NCBI GenBank assembly: GCA_016868355.1
Contig: VGHB01000022.1
Coordinates: forward strand, 1-33,690
Direction of reading: 5' to 3'
DNA length: 33,690 nucleotides
From: Betaproteobacteria bacterium
GTDB lineage: Bacteria > Pseudomonadota > Gammaproteobacteria > Burkholderiales > Burkholderiaceae_C
Translations under genes and position numbers: made by a program
Shown here: positions 7,769 through 16,085 of the stretch, in pieces
Layout of the letters: each line of letters begins with the position of its first letter
Position numbering within the stretch: the stretch's first letter is position 1
Notes under the pieces: generated by a model
The model's database searches: none
Seen by the model: the letters and a program-made list of their open reading frames with translations, nothing else
What the model was told of the DNA's origin: nothing

Positions 7769-8348
7769 ACTTCAGGTCGCCGGCCAGGCTGGCCAGGGTG
7801 TCCGCGGCAATAGCCACGTGGGCGGGGTAGTTGGTGTGGTCGCAGCCGAGCTTGACAGCCGCGCCAGCGAGGACGGCGTGGCGCATATCCTTGTTGAACT
7901 CGAAGCGCACGAAGTGCACCGACGAGGTCTTCTCATCGTTCTCTCGGTCCAGGTCTTCGTCGGCGATGGCGTATGCGCGGCCGTGGCCCTCCACCTCGAC
8001 GAACATCCGGTCTTCAACCCCGATCAAGCGGGCCAGTTCACGCTTGCGCTCGTGGACATCGGGGTACTCCAACAGCATGGTGGCTTTCCAATTGCTGCCG
8101 TCGGGAATCAGGGGCGCATACGCCTCGATTTCGCTGTTGATACCCTCTTCATCAAAGATCTTTTCGATGTGCAGCATCTCCTGAATCTGACGACGAATGG
8201 TCTGCTCGTCTTCAAACTGCAGTGTGATGTGCTCACCCAGCTGCACGCTGCGAAGCTTGCGGTGCGCTATTGCATCGGCGCGCGCAGATTTGCGGACTTT
8301 CGAGTAGGCCTCCAGGGTCATGAGGCTATCGCGGGCGATGGTCGCCAT
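7767..8348 (-). CDS. DUF3501 family protein
   Basis: A 193-residue soluble protein that matches what I know of DUF3501: an N-terminal TLEAYSKVRKSARADAIAHR region, QIQEMLHIEKIF, PLIPDGSNWKATMLLEYPD and EKTSSVHFVRFEF. No catalytic motif is recognised and the function is unknown. It is the last gene of the rubrerythrin/Fe-S protein operon (27 bases after the Fe-S gene). This trio recurs in many proteobacteria as I recall, suggesting a role in peroxide handling or electron transfer. The ATG at 8348 is preceded by CAGGAG. Confidence 0.9.
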   Translation of the reverse strand: MATIARDSLMTLEAYSKVRKSARADAIAHRKLRSVQLGEHITLQFEDEQTIRRQIQEMLHIEKIFDEEGINSEIEAYAPLIPDGSNWKATMLLEYPDVHERKRELARLIGVEDRMFVEVEGHGRAYAIADEDLDRENDEKTSSVHFVRFEFNKDMRHAVLAGAAVKLGCDHTNYPAHVAIAADTLASLAGDLK

Positions 8349-8375
8349 GGTGTGAATCTCCTGTGAATCAATCGA

Positions 8376-9722
8376 TCAAGCCATGCCATAGGCAAGGCGC
8401 ACCAGGCTCAGCGGGTGCTGCAAAGCCTGCGCGGGGGTACCGGCCTCCTTCATGCCCTGGGCGATGTGGTGCCCAGCCAGGGCGCAATCGCTGGAGATGA
8501 AGTCGGGGTCATCTTTGGCCATGGCCCTGAACACCGGCTTACCGATCTTCATGGCCACCTTGTGGTACTGCTTCTTCACGCCGTAGGTACCGGCGTGGCC
8601 CGAACAGCGCTCCACCGTGTTGAGCTGCACCGCCACCTTGGTGCCAATCAGCTTGAACATCTCCTCGGTCTTCTTGCCGATGTTCTGCACCCGGCCATGG
8701 CAGGGGATGTGGTACGAAACCTTGCCCAGCGCGGTCTTGAAGTTGGTCCGCAAGAGGCCGTCGCGGTTGCGCAGCATCAGATACTCAAAGGGGTCCATCA
8801 TCGCTTTCTTCACCAGCTGCGTGTCGGTGCAGTTGGGGAACATCAGCGGAATTTCCTGCTTGAACATCAGCGTGCACGAGGGCACAGCCGACAGGATTTG
8901 GTAGCCCTCATGGGCGTAGCGGGCCAGCACCGGGATGTTCTGTTCCTTGCTCTGGGCCACCGACTGCAGGTCACCCAACTCCAGCTTGGGCATGCCACAG
9001 CAGCTCTCCTTGTCCACGATCACATACGGGATCTCGTTGTGGTCCAGGATCTTGAGCAGGTCGTACCCGATACCAGGCTCGTTGTAGTTCACATAGCAGG
9101 TGGAATAGATGGCCACCTTACCCAGGGTGCGGTCGCCGTTTGTGACCTGCTTGTAGCGGGCCTTGGGCGCGCTCCAGCGAAAGCGCTCGGACGCCAATTC
9201 CGGCATCCAAGCGTCGGGGTGCACACCCAGTTGAGAGTCCATCACCCGCCGCGCGAGCTTGGTATTCTTCACCGAGTTGACGGCCTGCACCACGATGGGA
9301 ATGCCTGCGAATTGGCCATGCACATCGGTGGAGGCCAAGAACTTCTCACCCCGCTTGAGCTCGCCCTTTTTGAACTTGATGGCCTTGGCGCGCAGCATGG
9401 TGTGCGGGAAATCCAGGTTCCACTCATGCGGGGGCACGTAGGGGCACTTGGTCAGGTAGCACAGGTCGCACAAATAGCATTGGTCGACCACCTTCCAGTA
9501 GTCGGCCTTCTTCACCCCATCAACTTCACCGGTGGGGCCGTCATCCACCAGGTCGAACAGCGTGGGAAAACTCTGGCACAGGCTCACGCAACGGCGGCAG
9601 CCATGGCAGATGTCGAAGATACGCTCCATCTCGTCGAAGCACTTCTCTTCGTTGTAGAACTCGGGGTTCTGCCAGTCGATCGGGTGCCGCGTAGGCGCCT
9701 CTAGGCTGCCTTCTCTGCTCAT
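8376..9722 (-). CDS. GlpC/HdrD-like iron-sulfur protein
   Basis: A 448-residue protein with two 4Fe-4S ferredoxin-type motifs, Cys39/42/45/49 (CHGCRRCVSLC) and Cys82/85/88/93 (CYLCDLCYLTKC), followed by two CCG-type domains. The first has KESCCGMPKLELGD; the second has IPCHGRVQN and ERCSGHAGTYG, where one CCG cysteine pair is altered to CSG. Such proteins (glycerol-3-phosphate dehydrogenase subunit C, heterodisulfide reductase D) pass electrons between a partner enzyme and quinone or thiols. Here the partner is probably rubrerythrin, encoded just upstream; DUF3501 follows. I start at the ATG at 9722 (MSREGSLEAP); an open extension upstream has no family-like sequence. Confidence 0.88.
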   Translation of the reverse strand: MSREGSLEAPTRHPIDWQNPEFYNEEKCFDEMERIFDICHGCRRCVSLCQSFPTLFDLVDDGPTGEVDGVKKADYWKVVDQCYLCDLCYLTKCPYVPPHEWNLDFPHTMLRAKAIKFKKGELKRGEKFLASTDVHGQFAGIPIVVQAVNSVKNTKLARRVMDSQLGVHPDAWMPELASERFRWSAPKARYKQVTNGDRTLGKVAIYSTCYVNYNEPGIGYDLLKILDHNEIPYVIVDKESCCGMPKLELGDLQSVAQSKEQNIPVLARYAHEGYQILSAVPSCTLMFKQEIPLMFPNCTDTQLVKKAMMDPFEYLMLRNRDGLLRTNFKTALGKVSYHIPCHGRVQNIGKKTEEMFKLIGTKVAVQLNTVERCSGHAGTYGVKKQYHKVAMKIGKPVFRAMAKDDPDFISSDCALAGHHIAQGMKEAGTPAQALQHPLSLVRLAYGMA

Positions 9723-9818
9723 GGGGGGCTCGTGTGCGGTTGGGGTTGAACAGATCAGCCGGGTGTCAATGAGAAGAAGGGGCACGCGGCCCCTTCCTCA
9801 AGGCACGGGCGGTGAGGG

Positions 9819-10241
9819 TCAGTCGACCAGTGCGTCCAGAGCCTTCTGGTAGCGGTTAGCGTGCGAGCGCTCGGCCTTGGCCAGGGTCTCGAACCAATCG
9901 GCGATCTCGTCAAACCCTTCGTCTCGAGCGGTCTTGGCCATGCCCGGGTACATGTCGGTGTACTCGTGGGTTTCGCCCGCCACAGCGGCCATCAGGTTTT
10001 GGCGGCTGTTGCCGATGGGCAGACCGGTGGCCGGGTCACCAGAGCCCTGCTCCAGGAATTCCAGGTGGCCGTGGGCGTGGCCGGTCTCACCTTCAGCGGT
10101 GGAACGGAACAGCGCTGCCACGTCGTTCTGGCCTTCAACGTCAGCCTTGTTTGCGAAGTACAGGTAGCGGCGGTTGGCCTGGGATTCGCCTGCAAAGGCG
10201 TCCTTCAGGTTCTGCTCGGTCTTGGTACCTTTGAGTGCCAT
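9819..10241 (-). CDS. rbr: Rubrerythrin (erythrin domain only)
   Basis: A 140-residue ferritin-like diiron protein, a peroxidase that reduces hydrogen peroxide. Diiron ligands are in place: Glu19 (AGES), Glu52 and His55 (GETGHAH), Glu90/Glu93 (GETHEY), Glu124 and His127 ([10 protein letters not shown]). The C-terminal rubredoxin domain of classical rubrerythrin is absent, so electrons must come from another protein; the Fe-S protein encoded 96 bases downstream is the obvious candidate. GGAG stands 9 bases before the ATG at 10241. An extended -10 promoter and a palindrome lie upstream at 10342-10381. Confidence 0.93.
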   Translation of the reverse strand: MALKGTKTEQNLKDAFAGESQANRRYLYFANKADVEGQNDVAALFRSTAEGETGHAHGHLEFLEQGSGDPATGLPIGNSRQNLMAAVAGETHEYTDMYPGMAKTARDEGFDEIADWFETLAKAERSHANRYQKALDALVD

Positions 10242-10341
10242 CGAGTCCATCTCCAATGATTGGGTTGAGGTGCCGTGCCTTGAACACTTCGTCCAAGACA
10301 TCGATGGGACGATAACCGGAGTTGAATTTCCCTTCCAATCA

Positions 10342-10381
10342 AATCGCTCAATCCTGAGTTTAGCGATTGACTATCATACCA
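10342..10381 (-). promoter_or_regulatory. Rubrerythrin operon promoter and palindrome
   Basis: On the minus strand TGGTATGAT (10373-10381) is a good extended -10 box; the -35 region is poor, as is common for such promoters. Directly downstream AATCGCT (10342-10348) and AGCGATT (10362-10368) form an inverted repeat with two further pairing bases inside, about where transcription would begin. It could be an operator (for a redox or Rrf2-type regulator) or a hairpin at the 5' end of the transcript. The regulator is not encoded nearby. Confidence 0.45.
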
Positions 10382-10388
10382 AGTGAAG

Positions 10389-11309
10389 CTATAGCCCAAG
10401 CTGAGTATCCAACAAGGCGCTGAGGCGAGCGTTGTCGTCCATCAAGTCCAACAACACATCGAAGTGGTTACGCTGCGCGATGGTCTCCACGACCGGCACA
10501 GCGTCAGGCCCCCAGGCCTTCAAAATGATCTGGTTCTGGCGGTGGAATTCGCTACTCTCGTCTTCTCCGGCCACCGCCATCAGGCGACAACCCGGCGGCG
10601 CAGGCCAGCCCGCCGGGCTCAGCCGGTTAATCGAGCGGGGTGTCAGGCCAATATCGGACATCAGCCACTCACAGTGCACCAGCGGCGCCAGGTCGAACAG
10701 GCCTGAAATCGCCACGCCGCGGGTGCTCAGCGCCTGAGGTAACTTCAGGCCCAGGGCTGCACCCAGCACCGCTGTGCGGCAACTCAGCGCCATGGCCGTC
10801 AAGTGGCCGCCGGCAGAATGCCCAGCCACCACGATGCGGTTCGGGTCACCACCCCATTGAGCCGCATGGGCCCACACCCAGGCCAGCGCCTGCACGATCT
10901 CCAGGCAGATGTCCTCCAATGTCACCGACGGAGCCAGCGAGTAGTTGGGAATCACCACCATGGCGCCGCGCCGGCTCAAGCGTGGTGCGATGAAGGTCTG
11001 TGCCGACTTGTCCAGCATTCGCCAGTAGCCGCCATGGATGAAAAACAAGATCGGGGCACCGCTTGGATGGGCTTTTGACCTACCCGCACCACCGTCCAAC
11101 GATGCACCTAGCGGCGCGGGCGCAGCCTGCACCACGTCCAAGGTGTTGAGCGGTCTGGGGCCGTACCGCAGGTTCCAGTGGCCCAGCCCTTGAGCCTGCA
11201 GGCCCTGCCGTGCCCAGGCCGAATGCTCGTCCCATAATCGCAAGATGTTTTGAAAGTCAGGCACCCTCAAGCGGTTGTTATAGGCCTGGCTAATTGCCTC
11301 TGGAGTCAT
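10389..11309 (-). CDS. Alpha/beta hydrolase (esterase / arylformamidase-like)
   Basis: A 306-residue soluble hydrolase. It has the HGGYW oxyanion-hole motif at 92-96 and the nucleophile elbow AGHSAGGH with Ser165; an acid in AGEDESSEF and a His in AQRNHFDVL probably complete the triad. This arrangement is typical of HSL-like esterases and kynurenine-formamidase-like enzymes, but no kynurenine genes lie nearby, so the substrate is unknown. I start at ATG 11309 (MTPEAISQAYNN); ATG 11318 would add three residues. The open frame continues upstream through the divergent phosphatase gene, which is a shadow. The start lies only 7 bases from the phosphatase start, with no visible ribosome site. Confidence 0.85.
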   Translation of the reverse strand: MTPEAISQAYNNRLRVPDFQNILRLWDEHSAWARQGLQAQGLGHWNLRYGPRPLNTLDVVQAAPAPLGASLDGGAGRSKAHPSGAPILFFIHGGYWRMLDKSAQTFIAPRLSRRGAMVVIPNYSLAPSVTLEDICLEIVQALAWVWAHAAQWGGDPNRIVVAGHSAGGHLTAMALSCRTAVLGAALGLKLPQALSTRGVAISGLFDLAPLVHCEWLMSDIGLTPRSINRLSPAGWPAPPGCRLMAVAGEDESSEFHRQNQIILKAWGPDAVPVVETIAQRNHFDVLLDLMDDNARLSALLDTQLGL

Positions 11310-11316
11310 CGTGTTC

Positions 11317-12720
11317 ATGAGCAAGATCGTAACGGTATTGGGCCTTTCTGTGGCCCTGTTCGGCCTGAGCGCCACCCTGCCCTCGTATGCGCAACGGACA
11401 TCTGGGACACCTGCGGTTGAAGCCCCCAACACGTTGCGGGCAGGCCCCATGGTGGGCGATGTGGACATGCACAACGCGTCCATCTGGCTGCTCACAGAAA
11501 GACCGGGGCTTGTGGACTTGGAGTATTGGGCTTTGCCCGCTGGGGCCTCGCCTTCCCAGGCACCGGCACCCGGTGCAGTACGGCGCGTGCGGGTGCAGTC
11601 CGATGCGCAGCTGGCGCCGGGGACCGCCATCGCCCGGCTTACCGGGCTGGAGGCCGGCCAGGCCTATGCTTACCGGGTGCTCGTAGACGGCCGAGCACAA
11701 GACGCCAGCTTGAGCTTTCGCACCCACGCCCGCTGGCAGTTTCGCCAGGGTGTGCACCCACCTGAAACCCGTGTGATGCTGAGTTCGTGCACCTACATCA
11801 ACGAAGCCCCGCGCGACCGCGACGGCGCGCCCTACGGCGGCGACTTTGAGATCTTTGGTGCCATGGCCCAAGCCAAGCCTGACCTCACCGTATGGATGGG
11901 CGACAACGTTTACTACCGCGAGAACGACTACACCAGCGCTGAAGGAATGGCCCACCGTTGGCGGCACGACCGTGCCCTGCCCGAATTGCAACCCCTGCTG
12001 CGAACCGGACGCCATGTTGCAATCTGGGATGACCATGATTTCGGGCCCAACGACGCCAATGGCAGCTTCTCGCTCAAAGGTGCAGCCCTGGACATCTTCA
12101 AGCGCCAGTGGGCCAACCGCAGCTGGGGCATGCCAGAGGTACCGGGTGTCTTTGGGTCCTTCATGGAGTCCGACATCGAGTTCTTCTTGCTGGACGGCCG
12201 CTACCACCGGGACAGCGACCGTGACCGAGACAATCCCGACAAGACAATGCTCGGCGCGGGCCAACTGCGGTGGCTGAAGAATGCACTCTTGGCCTCTACT
12301 GCCACTTTCAAGGTGATCGTCAGCGGCAGCCAAGTCCTCAACGACCCGCAGCGCTTTGAGGGCTGGCACAACTTTCGTACCGAGCGCGATGGGTTTCTAA
12401 AATGGCTGCAAGATCATGGCATTCGAGGGGTGATGCTGGCCTCTGGCGACCGCCACCACACCGAGCTGCTGCGGCTGCCGCGAGCAGGAACCTATCCATT
12501 GCATGAACTCACCTGTTCCCCCACCACGTCCGGTCCAGGCCGTAATGCCAAACCCGAGCACCCGGCCCTCCACGTGCCCGGAACATTCGTAAATCAGCGC
12601 AACTTCTGTACCCTGGATGTGGCCGGTACCCGCGGCCAGCGGACCCTGACCATGCGGTCATGGGACTTCAAGGGCAGAGAACTGTGGAGCCAGGTGCTGC
12701 GCGAGCAGGACATGCGCTAG
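11317..12720 (+). CDS. PhoD-type alkaline phosphatase / metallophosphatase, exported
   Basis: A 467-residue exported phosphatase. Residues 1-25 are a Sec-type signal peptide ending SYAQ, without a twin-arginine motif. An N-terminal fibronectin-like PhoD domain (about 35-140) precedes the catalytic domain with WMGDNVYYREND, AIWDDHDFGPND and ASGDRHHTELL, the metal-binding motifs of PhoD, a calcium/iron phosphomonoesterase/phosphodiesterase. It probably releases phosphate from organic phosphates in the periplasm. A GTG at 11311, 5 bases after GGAG, is an alternative start adding two residues. tRNA-Ala follows 27 bases after the stop. Confidence 0.9.
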   Translation: MSKIVTVLGLSVALFGLSATLPSYAQRTSGTPAVEAPNTLRAGPMVGDVDMHNASIWLLTERPGLVDLEYWALPAGASPSQAPAPGAVRRVRVQSDAQLAPGTAIARLTGLEAGQAYAYRVLVDGRAQDASLSFRTHARWQFRQGVHPPETRVMLSSCTYINEAPRDRDGAPYGGDFEIFGAMAQAKPDLTVWMGDNVYYRENDYTSAEGMAHRWRHDRALPELQPLLRTGRHVAIWDDHDFGPNDANGSFSLKGAALDIFKRQWANRSWGMPEVPGVFGSFMESDIEFFLLDGRYHRDSDRDRDNPDKTMLGAGQLRWLKNALLASTATFKVIVSGSQVLNDPQRFEGWHNFRTERDGFLKWLQDHGIRGVMLASGDRHHTELLRLPRAGTYPLHELTCSPTTSGPGRNAKPEHPALHVPGTFVNQRNFCTLDVAGTRGQRTLTMRSWDFKGRELWSQVLREQDMR

Positions 12721-12747
12721 GCCCTAAGCTACACTTTTGGACGGTGC

Positions 12748-12823
<76 letters not shown>

Positions 12824-12846
12824 TCACTGCAAGACCGAGGGCGCCC

Positions 12847-12867
12847 GAGGCGGGTGAAACCAGCCTC
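12847..12867. terminator. Weak hairpin between tRNA-Ala and cytochrome c gene
   Basis: GAGGC-G-GGT-GAA-ACC-A-GCCTC can fold into a stem with one mismatch. It lies between the convergent tRNA-Ala and cytochrome c genes and is followed only by CTTC, so it is a modest terminator at best. Confidence 0.3.
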
Positions 12868-12912
12868 TTCATCGGCTGTACCCGCCCACATCTGGGTCGG
12901 CTGCAACAACCG

Positions 12913-13281
12913 TCAGGGCTTGAGGGCCAAGATCAACTCCGCCATGGCCCTGGCGTTGGCTTCGGTCACAGCAGGCTGAGGCGGCATGGTGTCCTGCCCC
13001 CAAACGCCGCTGCCGCCGTCTCGAATTTTGGACGCTAGCGTGGCCACAGCCCCGGGCTGGCCCGCATATTTGGCAGCCACTTCTTGAAAGTGTGGGCCGT
13101 ACTTTCGTTTATCAATCAGGTGACAGGCCATGCAGTTGTTGCGAAGCAGCAGGGAATTCAGCGCCTGCGTGTCTGCCCGAGCGTCCGTGCTTGCGCCCGG
13201 GCCGGTGATCAAGGTCGCTGCAGCAGCCGGCGCGGCCCAGGCCCACCAGCGCCAGCGCGCTTGTCCTTTGGTCATGGCCAT
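12913..13281 (-). CDS. Class I c-type cytochrome
   Basis: A 122-residue periplasmic cytochrome. A signal peptide covers about residues 1-36 (two tryptophan-rich turns then AAPAAAATLITGPG). The heme motif is CMACH (Cys50, Cys53, His54), and Met99 in DTMPPQ is the probable sixth iron ligand, as in cytochromes c551/c552. The C-terminal helix ANARAMAELILALKP is typical. AAGGAG lies 8 bases before the ATG at 13281. It follows a PQQ-dependent dehydrogenase gene on the same strand, and may accept its electrons, though a strong terminator separates the two. Confidence 0.92.
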   Translation of the reverse strand: MAMTKGQARWRWWAWAAPAAAATLITGPGASTDARADTQALNSLLLRNNCMACHLIDKRKYGPHFQEVAAKYAGQPGAVATLASKIRDGGSGVWGQDTMPPQPAVTEANARAMAELILALKP

Positions 13282-13355
13282 AGAGTCGGCTCCTTGGTGT
13301 TTCGTACTTGCGTCCAGACCCACAGATCAGGACCTGTAGTGAAGCAGTGGAGGAC

Positions 13356-13387
13356 AAAAAAAGAGGCGCCGCATAGCGCAGCGCCTC
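13356..13387 (-). terminator. Strong terminator after PQQ dehydrogenase gene
   Basis: The stem GAGGCGC (13363-13369) / GCGCCTC (13381-13387), extended by an inner CGC/GCG pairing, is followed on the minus strand by seven T residues (A-run 13356-13362). It lies directly after the dehydrogenase stop and before the cytochrome c gene. Confidence 0.85.
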
Positions 13388-13402
13388 CCTTTGACCTCTC
13401 AA

Positions 13403-14713
13403 TCAGTTCGGCGTGACACGATAGATCATGCCACTGGCCTCATCGGCCACGTACAAGGCACCATCAGGGCCCGAGGACACATGACGCATGCGGCCCGCAA
13501 AGGTCGGCCAGGACAGTTCCTCACGCTTGGAGCTTAAGCCGTCGCTGCTTAGCTCCAGAATGTCAATGCGGTTACCCGTGGGGGTGCCGTGGATGCCAAT
13601 GCCGGCATAGCCCACAGCCAGCCGGCCTTCCCACTGCTTCCACTGCTTGCCCACTAAGAAGACGCTGCCGCACATACCCTGGGACAGGCCGTTATTGGTC
13701 CACGCGGGCTTGAGCGCTTGGGGGTAAGCCTTCAGGTCCGTCATGGGCATGAAAGCACCGCGCTCGGCTGGCGGCATTGCACCCATTTGATTGGGCGAAT
13801 AGCCGCAATAGCCATCTGGGCAGGCACCGCGGCCGTTGCGGTTGTCACGCGGGTCCCATCCACCGTTGCCACCGTTGACCAGCTTGGTTACCTCGTCTGT
13901 GTGCCACGGGCCGTTTTCGGAGATGAACGGCTCATTGGTACCCGGGCGGAAGGCAATGCCCTGTGGATTACGAAAGCCGTAGGCAAAGACGCGCTTGTCA
14001 AAGCCAGCTGGAGGTTTGTTGTCGGGTGCAGCCTTGCCGTCGCGGTCCACACGAAGCACCTTGCCACGAATTTGCGTGGGGCTTTGTGGGCCTTCACCGC
14101 TGTGGTTGTCGCCCGTGGTCACATACAGGAAACCGTCGCCTGGATTGAAGCGCAGGCGTCCACCGTTGTGGGCACCTGGGCCGCCAAAGGGATGGTTGGA
14201 TTTCGCGGGCTTGTAGCCGATGTCGTTGATGATTTCGACGATATCCGACACCTTGGCCAGCGCCGCGTCAACCTTCATCCTCATCACAATGTTGTTGTAG
14301 CCGCCATAGGTGCGGTTCGGGCCCTTGGAGCTGGCATACAGATAGACGAAACGATTTGATGCGAATTGCGGGTCGACCGCCACGCCCTGCACACCGGCCT
14401 GCCCGTCGCAGAACAGGTCTGCACGGACTGTGCCGTAGCCGGTGCTGCCGCCCACACCCAGCAGTGCCTGCACTTTCCCCGAAGGCAGGCGTACCGACAG
14501 GCCCTTGCACTTTTCGGTGAAGAACATGGTGCCGTCCTGCAAAAAGGCCATGTCCCAGGGCATTTCCGTCTTCTGGAAATCCTCAGCCTTGACGGTGACG
14601 GTTTGGGCCGCAGCAGTGCCGCTGGCCACCATGCCGGCCACGGCCAGGAGGGCCAGGGGCAATAGGCGTGGTGTGCGGCGTGATGCGGAAGTGGAAAATT
14701 CAAGGTCGCGCAT
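13403..14713 (-). CDS. PQQ-dependent sugar dehydrogenase (soluble aldose type)
   Basis: A 436-residue exported protein with a signal peptide ending near residue 40 (SGTAAAQ). The mature part is a six-bladed propeller of the soluble glucose dehydrogenase/YliI family: MPWDMAFLQDGTMFFTE, GVQGVAVDPQF, GGPGAHNGGRLRF, YGFRNPQGIAF and VSSGPDGALYV repeat the blade motifs, and the histidine in GAHNGG is at the PQQ site. It oxidises aldoses in the periplasm and needs PQQ and calcium. No PQQ synthesis genes are in the window. AGGAGG lies 4 bases before the ATG at 14713. A terminator follows; cytochrome c, the possible electron acceptor, is downstream. Confidence 0.9.
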   Translation of the reverse strand: MRDLEFSTSASRRTPRLLPLALLAVAGMVASGTAAAQTVTVKAEDFQKTEMPWDMAFLQDGTMFFTEKCKGLSVRLPSGKVQALLGVGGSTGYGTVRADLFCDGQAGVQGVAVDPQFASNRFVYLYASSKGPNRTYGGYNNIVMRMKVDAALAKVSDIVEIINDIGYKPAKSNHPFGGPGAHNGGRLRFNPGDGFLYVTTGDNHSGEGPQSPTQIRGKVLRVDRDGKAAPDNKPPAGFDKRVFAYGFRNPQGIAFRPGTNEPFISENGPWHTDEVTKLVNGGNGGWDPRDNRNGRGACPDGYCGYSPNQMGAMPPAERGAFMPMTDLKAYPQALKPAWTNNGLSQGMCGSVFLVGKQWKQWEGRLAVGYAGIGIHGTPTGNRIDILELSSDGLSSKREELSWPTFAGRMRHVSSGPDGALYVADEASGMIYRVTPN

Positions 14714-14908
14714 GTTGCCTCCTGTAACTTGTGTAAGAGAGAGGCTCCGGCGCACAGGGGCGAACCGCAAGCCCAATTCGATACTAGCGAGAGGCTGCAG
14801 CCAAATAACTGGTGCTAACCCTTGCTGGGCGCTCAGGCGTCACCCAGGAAAGGACGAAGCATCCGCACGCGCAGCGCAAGCCAGACCGAAGCCGGGCGGG
14901 AGGGGGTG
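14714..14908. other. Upstream region of PQQ dehydrogenase, no gene seen
   Basis: No gene is supported in this 195-base stretch, nor between 15098 and 15185. Together they flank a doubtful 62-codon frame and mark the beginning of a gene-poor zone reaching to tRNA-Ser at 16477. Confidence 0.4.
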
Positions 14909-15097
14909 ATGAGATTCCTGACATACCGGGAGGCGTGGCCAGCTCTAGACCTTATGGATAGGCGTGAAGCGATCACAAGCAAGCTCGAGGCTGTTGGCAC
15001 CGCATTCCGAGAATTGCTGGCGCGACTGCATGCGGCTGAAGGCGATCGGGTTATGTGCCTGCGTTTGAGGGTTAGATCAACTACGTCAGAAAAGTAA
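14909..15097 (+). CDS. Possible small protein, 62 aa
   Basis: The frame begins MRFLTYREAWPALDLMDRRE and ends in a TAA at 15095-15097. GGAGG precedes the ATG, and the sequence (charged helical segments, AFRELLARLHAAEG) looks more protein-like than most shadow frames here. I know no family for it. It could equally be a degraded gene end; its neighbours give no functional hint. Confidence 0.35.
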   Translation: MRFLTYREAWPALDLMDRREAITSKLEAVGTAFRELLARLHAAEGDRVMCLRLRVRSTTSEK

Positions 15098-15185
15098 ACT
15101 ACAGTGTCGTAACGTCATCGGTGTGCAGCTGACTTCAATAGGATCTTGTGGGCGCCGATAACTTCTAACACCGAGTTAGGCCGGC

Positions 15186-16085
15186 ATGGGAAGCATCATG
15201 GCAAACATGTGCCACTCGAAAACCAACCAGCGGCTGCTTTTCGCGCTGCTTTTCGGCATGCTTACCGCACTGGCTGCCTGCGGCGGTTCAGGGTCGTCTG
15301 GCGTCGCCCCGGTTCAGACTGCGCAGGGTATACGCACCATCACCTATGGCGGGGTCTCGGCGCAGGTTGTGATCCACATGCCGTCCGCATCGGTCAAAAA
15401 TGCGCTCGTGCTCTACCACCCTACCGTGTGGTTCGACAACCTGATACTGCCGTCTGCTGAGAATACCCTTGAACAATTCAAGCGTCTGCTGCAGCGCGAC
15501 GACATGCTGCTGGTCAGCGTCGCCTATCCGCAGCAAAACCGCGAGGTCGGCGAGGGTTTGCGCGAGGCGGAGGCGGCTCTCCTTTGGGTAAAGAACGAAG
15601 CCTCAAAAGCGTTGGGCCTGTCCATCGGCCGGATTTTCATCGCCGGCCATTCCCAAGGCGCGTATGTCGTGACCCGGCTGAACACACTGCATCGGACCGA
15701 TGGAGTGATCGCAAATGCCCCGGGACCCCTCGACTTCGAATTCCGCTGCCTGCTTGAGGAACGCGGTAGCGCGCCGGTTAGCCAGGAGTGCGGATTGATG
15801 GTGTCGCGTTACGGTCCTGCGTCCGCCAACCCCGCCCCTTATCGCAGGATCTCACTGCTGTCGTTCACCGCGGGGTTCAAGGCGGATGCATTATTCGTCC
15901 AGGGACTCAACGACAGCACGATCCAGATGCGCTCGTGGCCGCTGTTTAATCAGGCCGTGCAGGCCTGCAAGGACTGCCAGCGTTCCGTCTTCCTTGAGGT
16001 TGCCGGCGGTCACGATGCGCTGTTCACAAATTCCGAGGCTCGCGAGGCGTTCAATCAATTCATCGACCAGCGACGCAGCAAGTAG
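15186..16085 (+). CDS. Lipoprotein alpha/beta hydrolase
   Basis: A membrane-anchored hydrolase of up to 299 residues. A signal peptide ends in the lipobox ALAAC with Cys32 as the lipidated residue, followed by a GGSGSSG linker. The catalytic domain has the nucleophile elbow IAGHSQGAY (Ser156), a likely acid in QGLNDST (Asp243) and His276 in AGGHDALF. It resembles dienelactone-hydrolase/PHB-depolymerase-like esterases; the substrate is unknown. Start choice is uncertain: ATGs at 15186, 15198 and 15207 all keep the signal peptide. The gene stands alone in a gene-poor zone and converges on a GAF-domain relic, so it may be acquired. Confidence 0.78.
   Translation: MGSIMANMCHSKTNQRLLFALLFGMLTALAACGGSGSSGVAPVQTAQGIRTITYGGVSAQVVIHMPSASVKNALVLYHPTVWFDNLILPSAENTLEQFKRLLQRDDMLLVSVAYPQQNREVGEGLREAEAALLWVKNEASKALGLSIGRIFIAGHSQGAYVVTRLNTLHRTDGVIANAPGPLDFEFRCLLEERGSAPVSQECGLMVSRYGPASANPAPYRRISLLSFTAGFKADALFVQGLNDSTIQMRSWPLFNQAVQACKDCQRSVFLEVAGGHDALFTNSEAREAFNQFIDQRRSK

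Noticed and set aside
8415-9704. Long plus-strand open frame (about 430 codons) opposite the Fe-S protein gene
   Set aside because: It mirrors a well-supported minus-strand gene, is rich in His/Leu/Gly/Val as antisense of GC-rich genes is, and shows no family motif.
11290-12369. Minus-strand frame of about 360 codons opposite the phosphatase gene
   Set aside because: Antisense of a clear PhoD-type gene; composition of a shadow frame.
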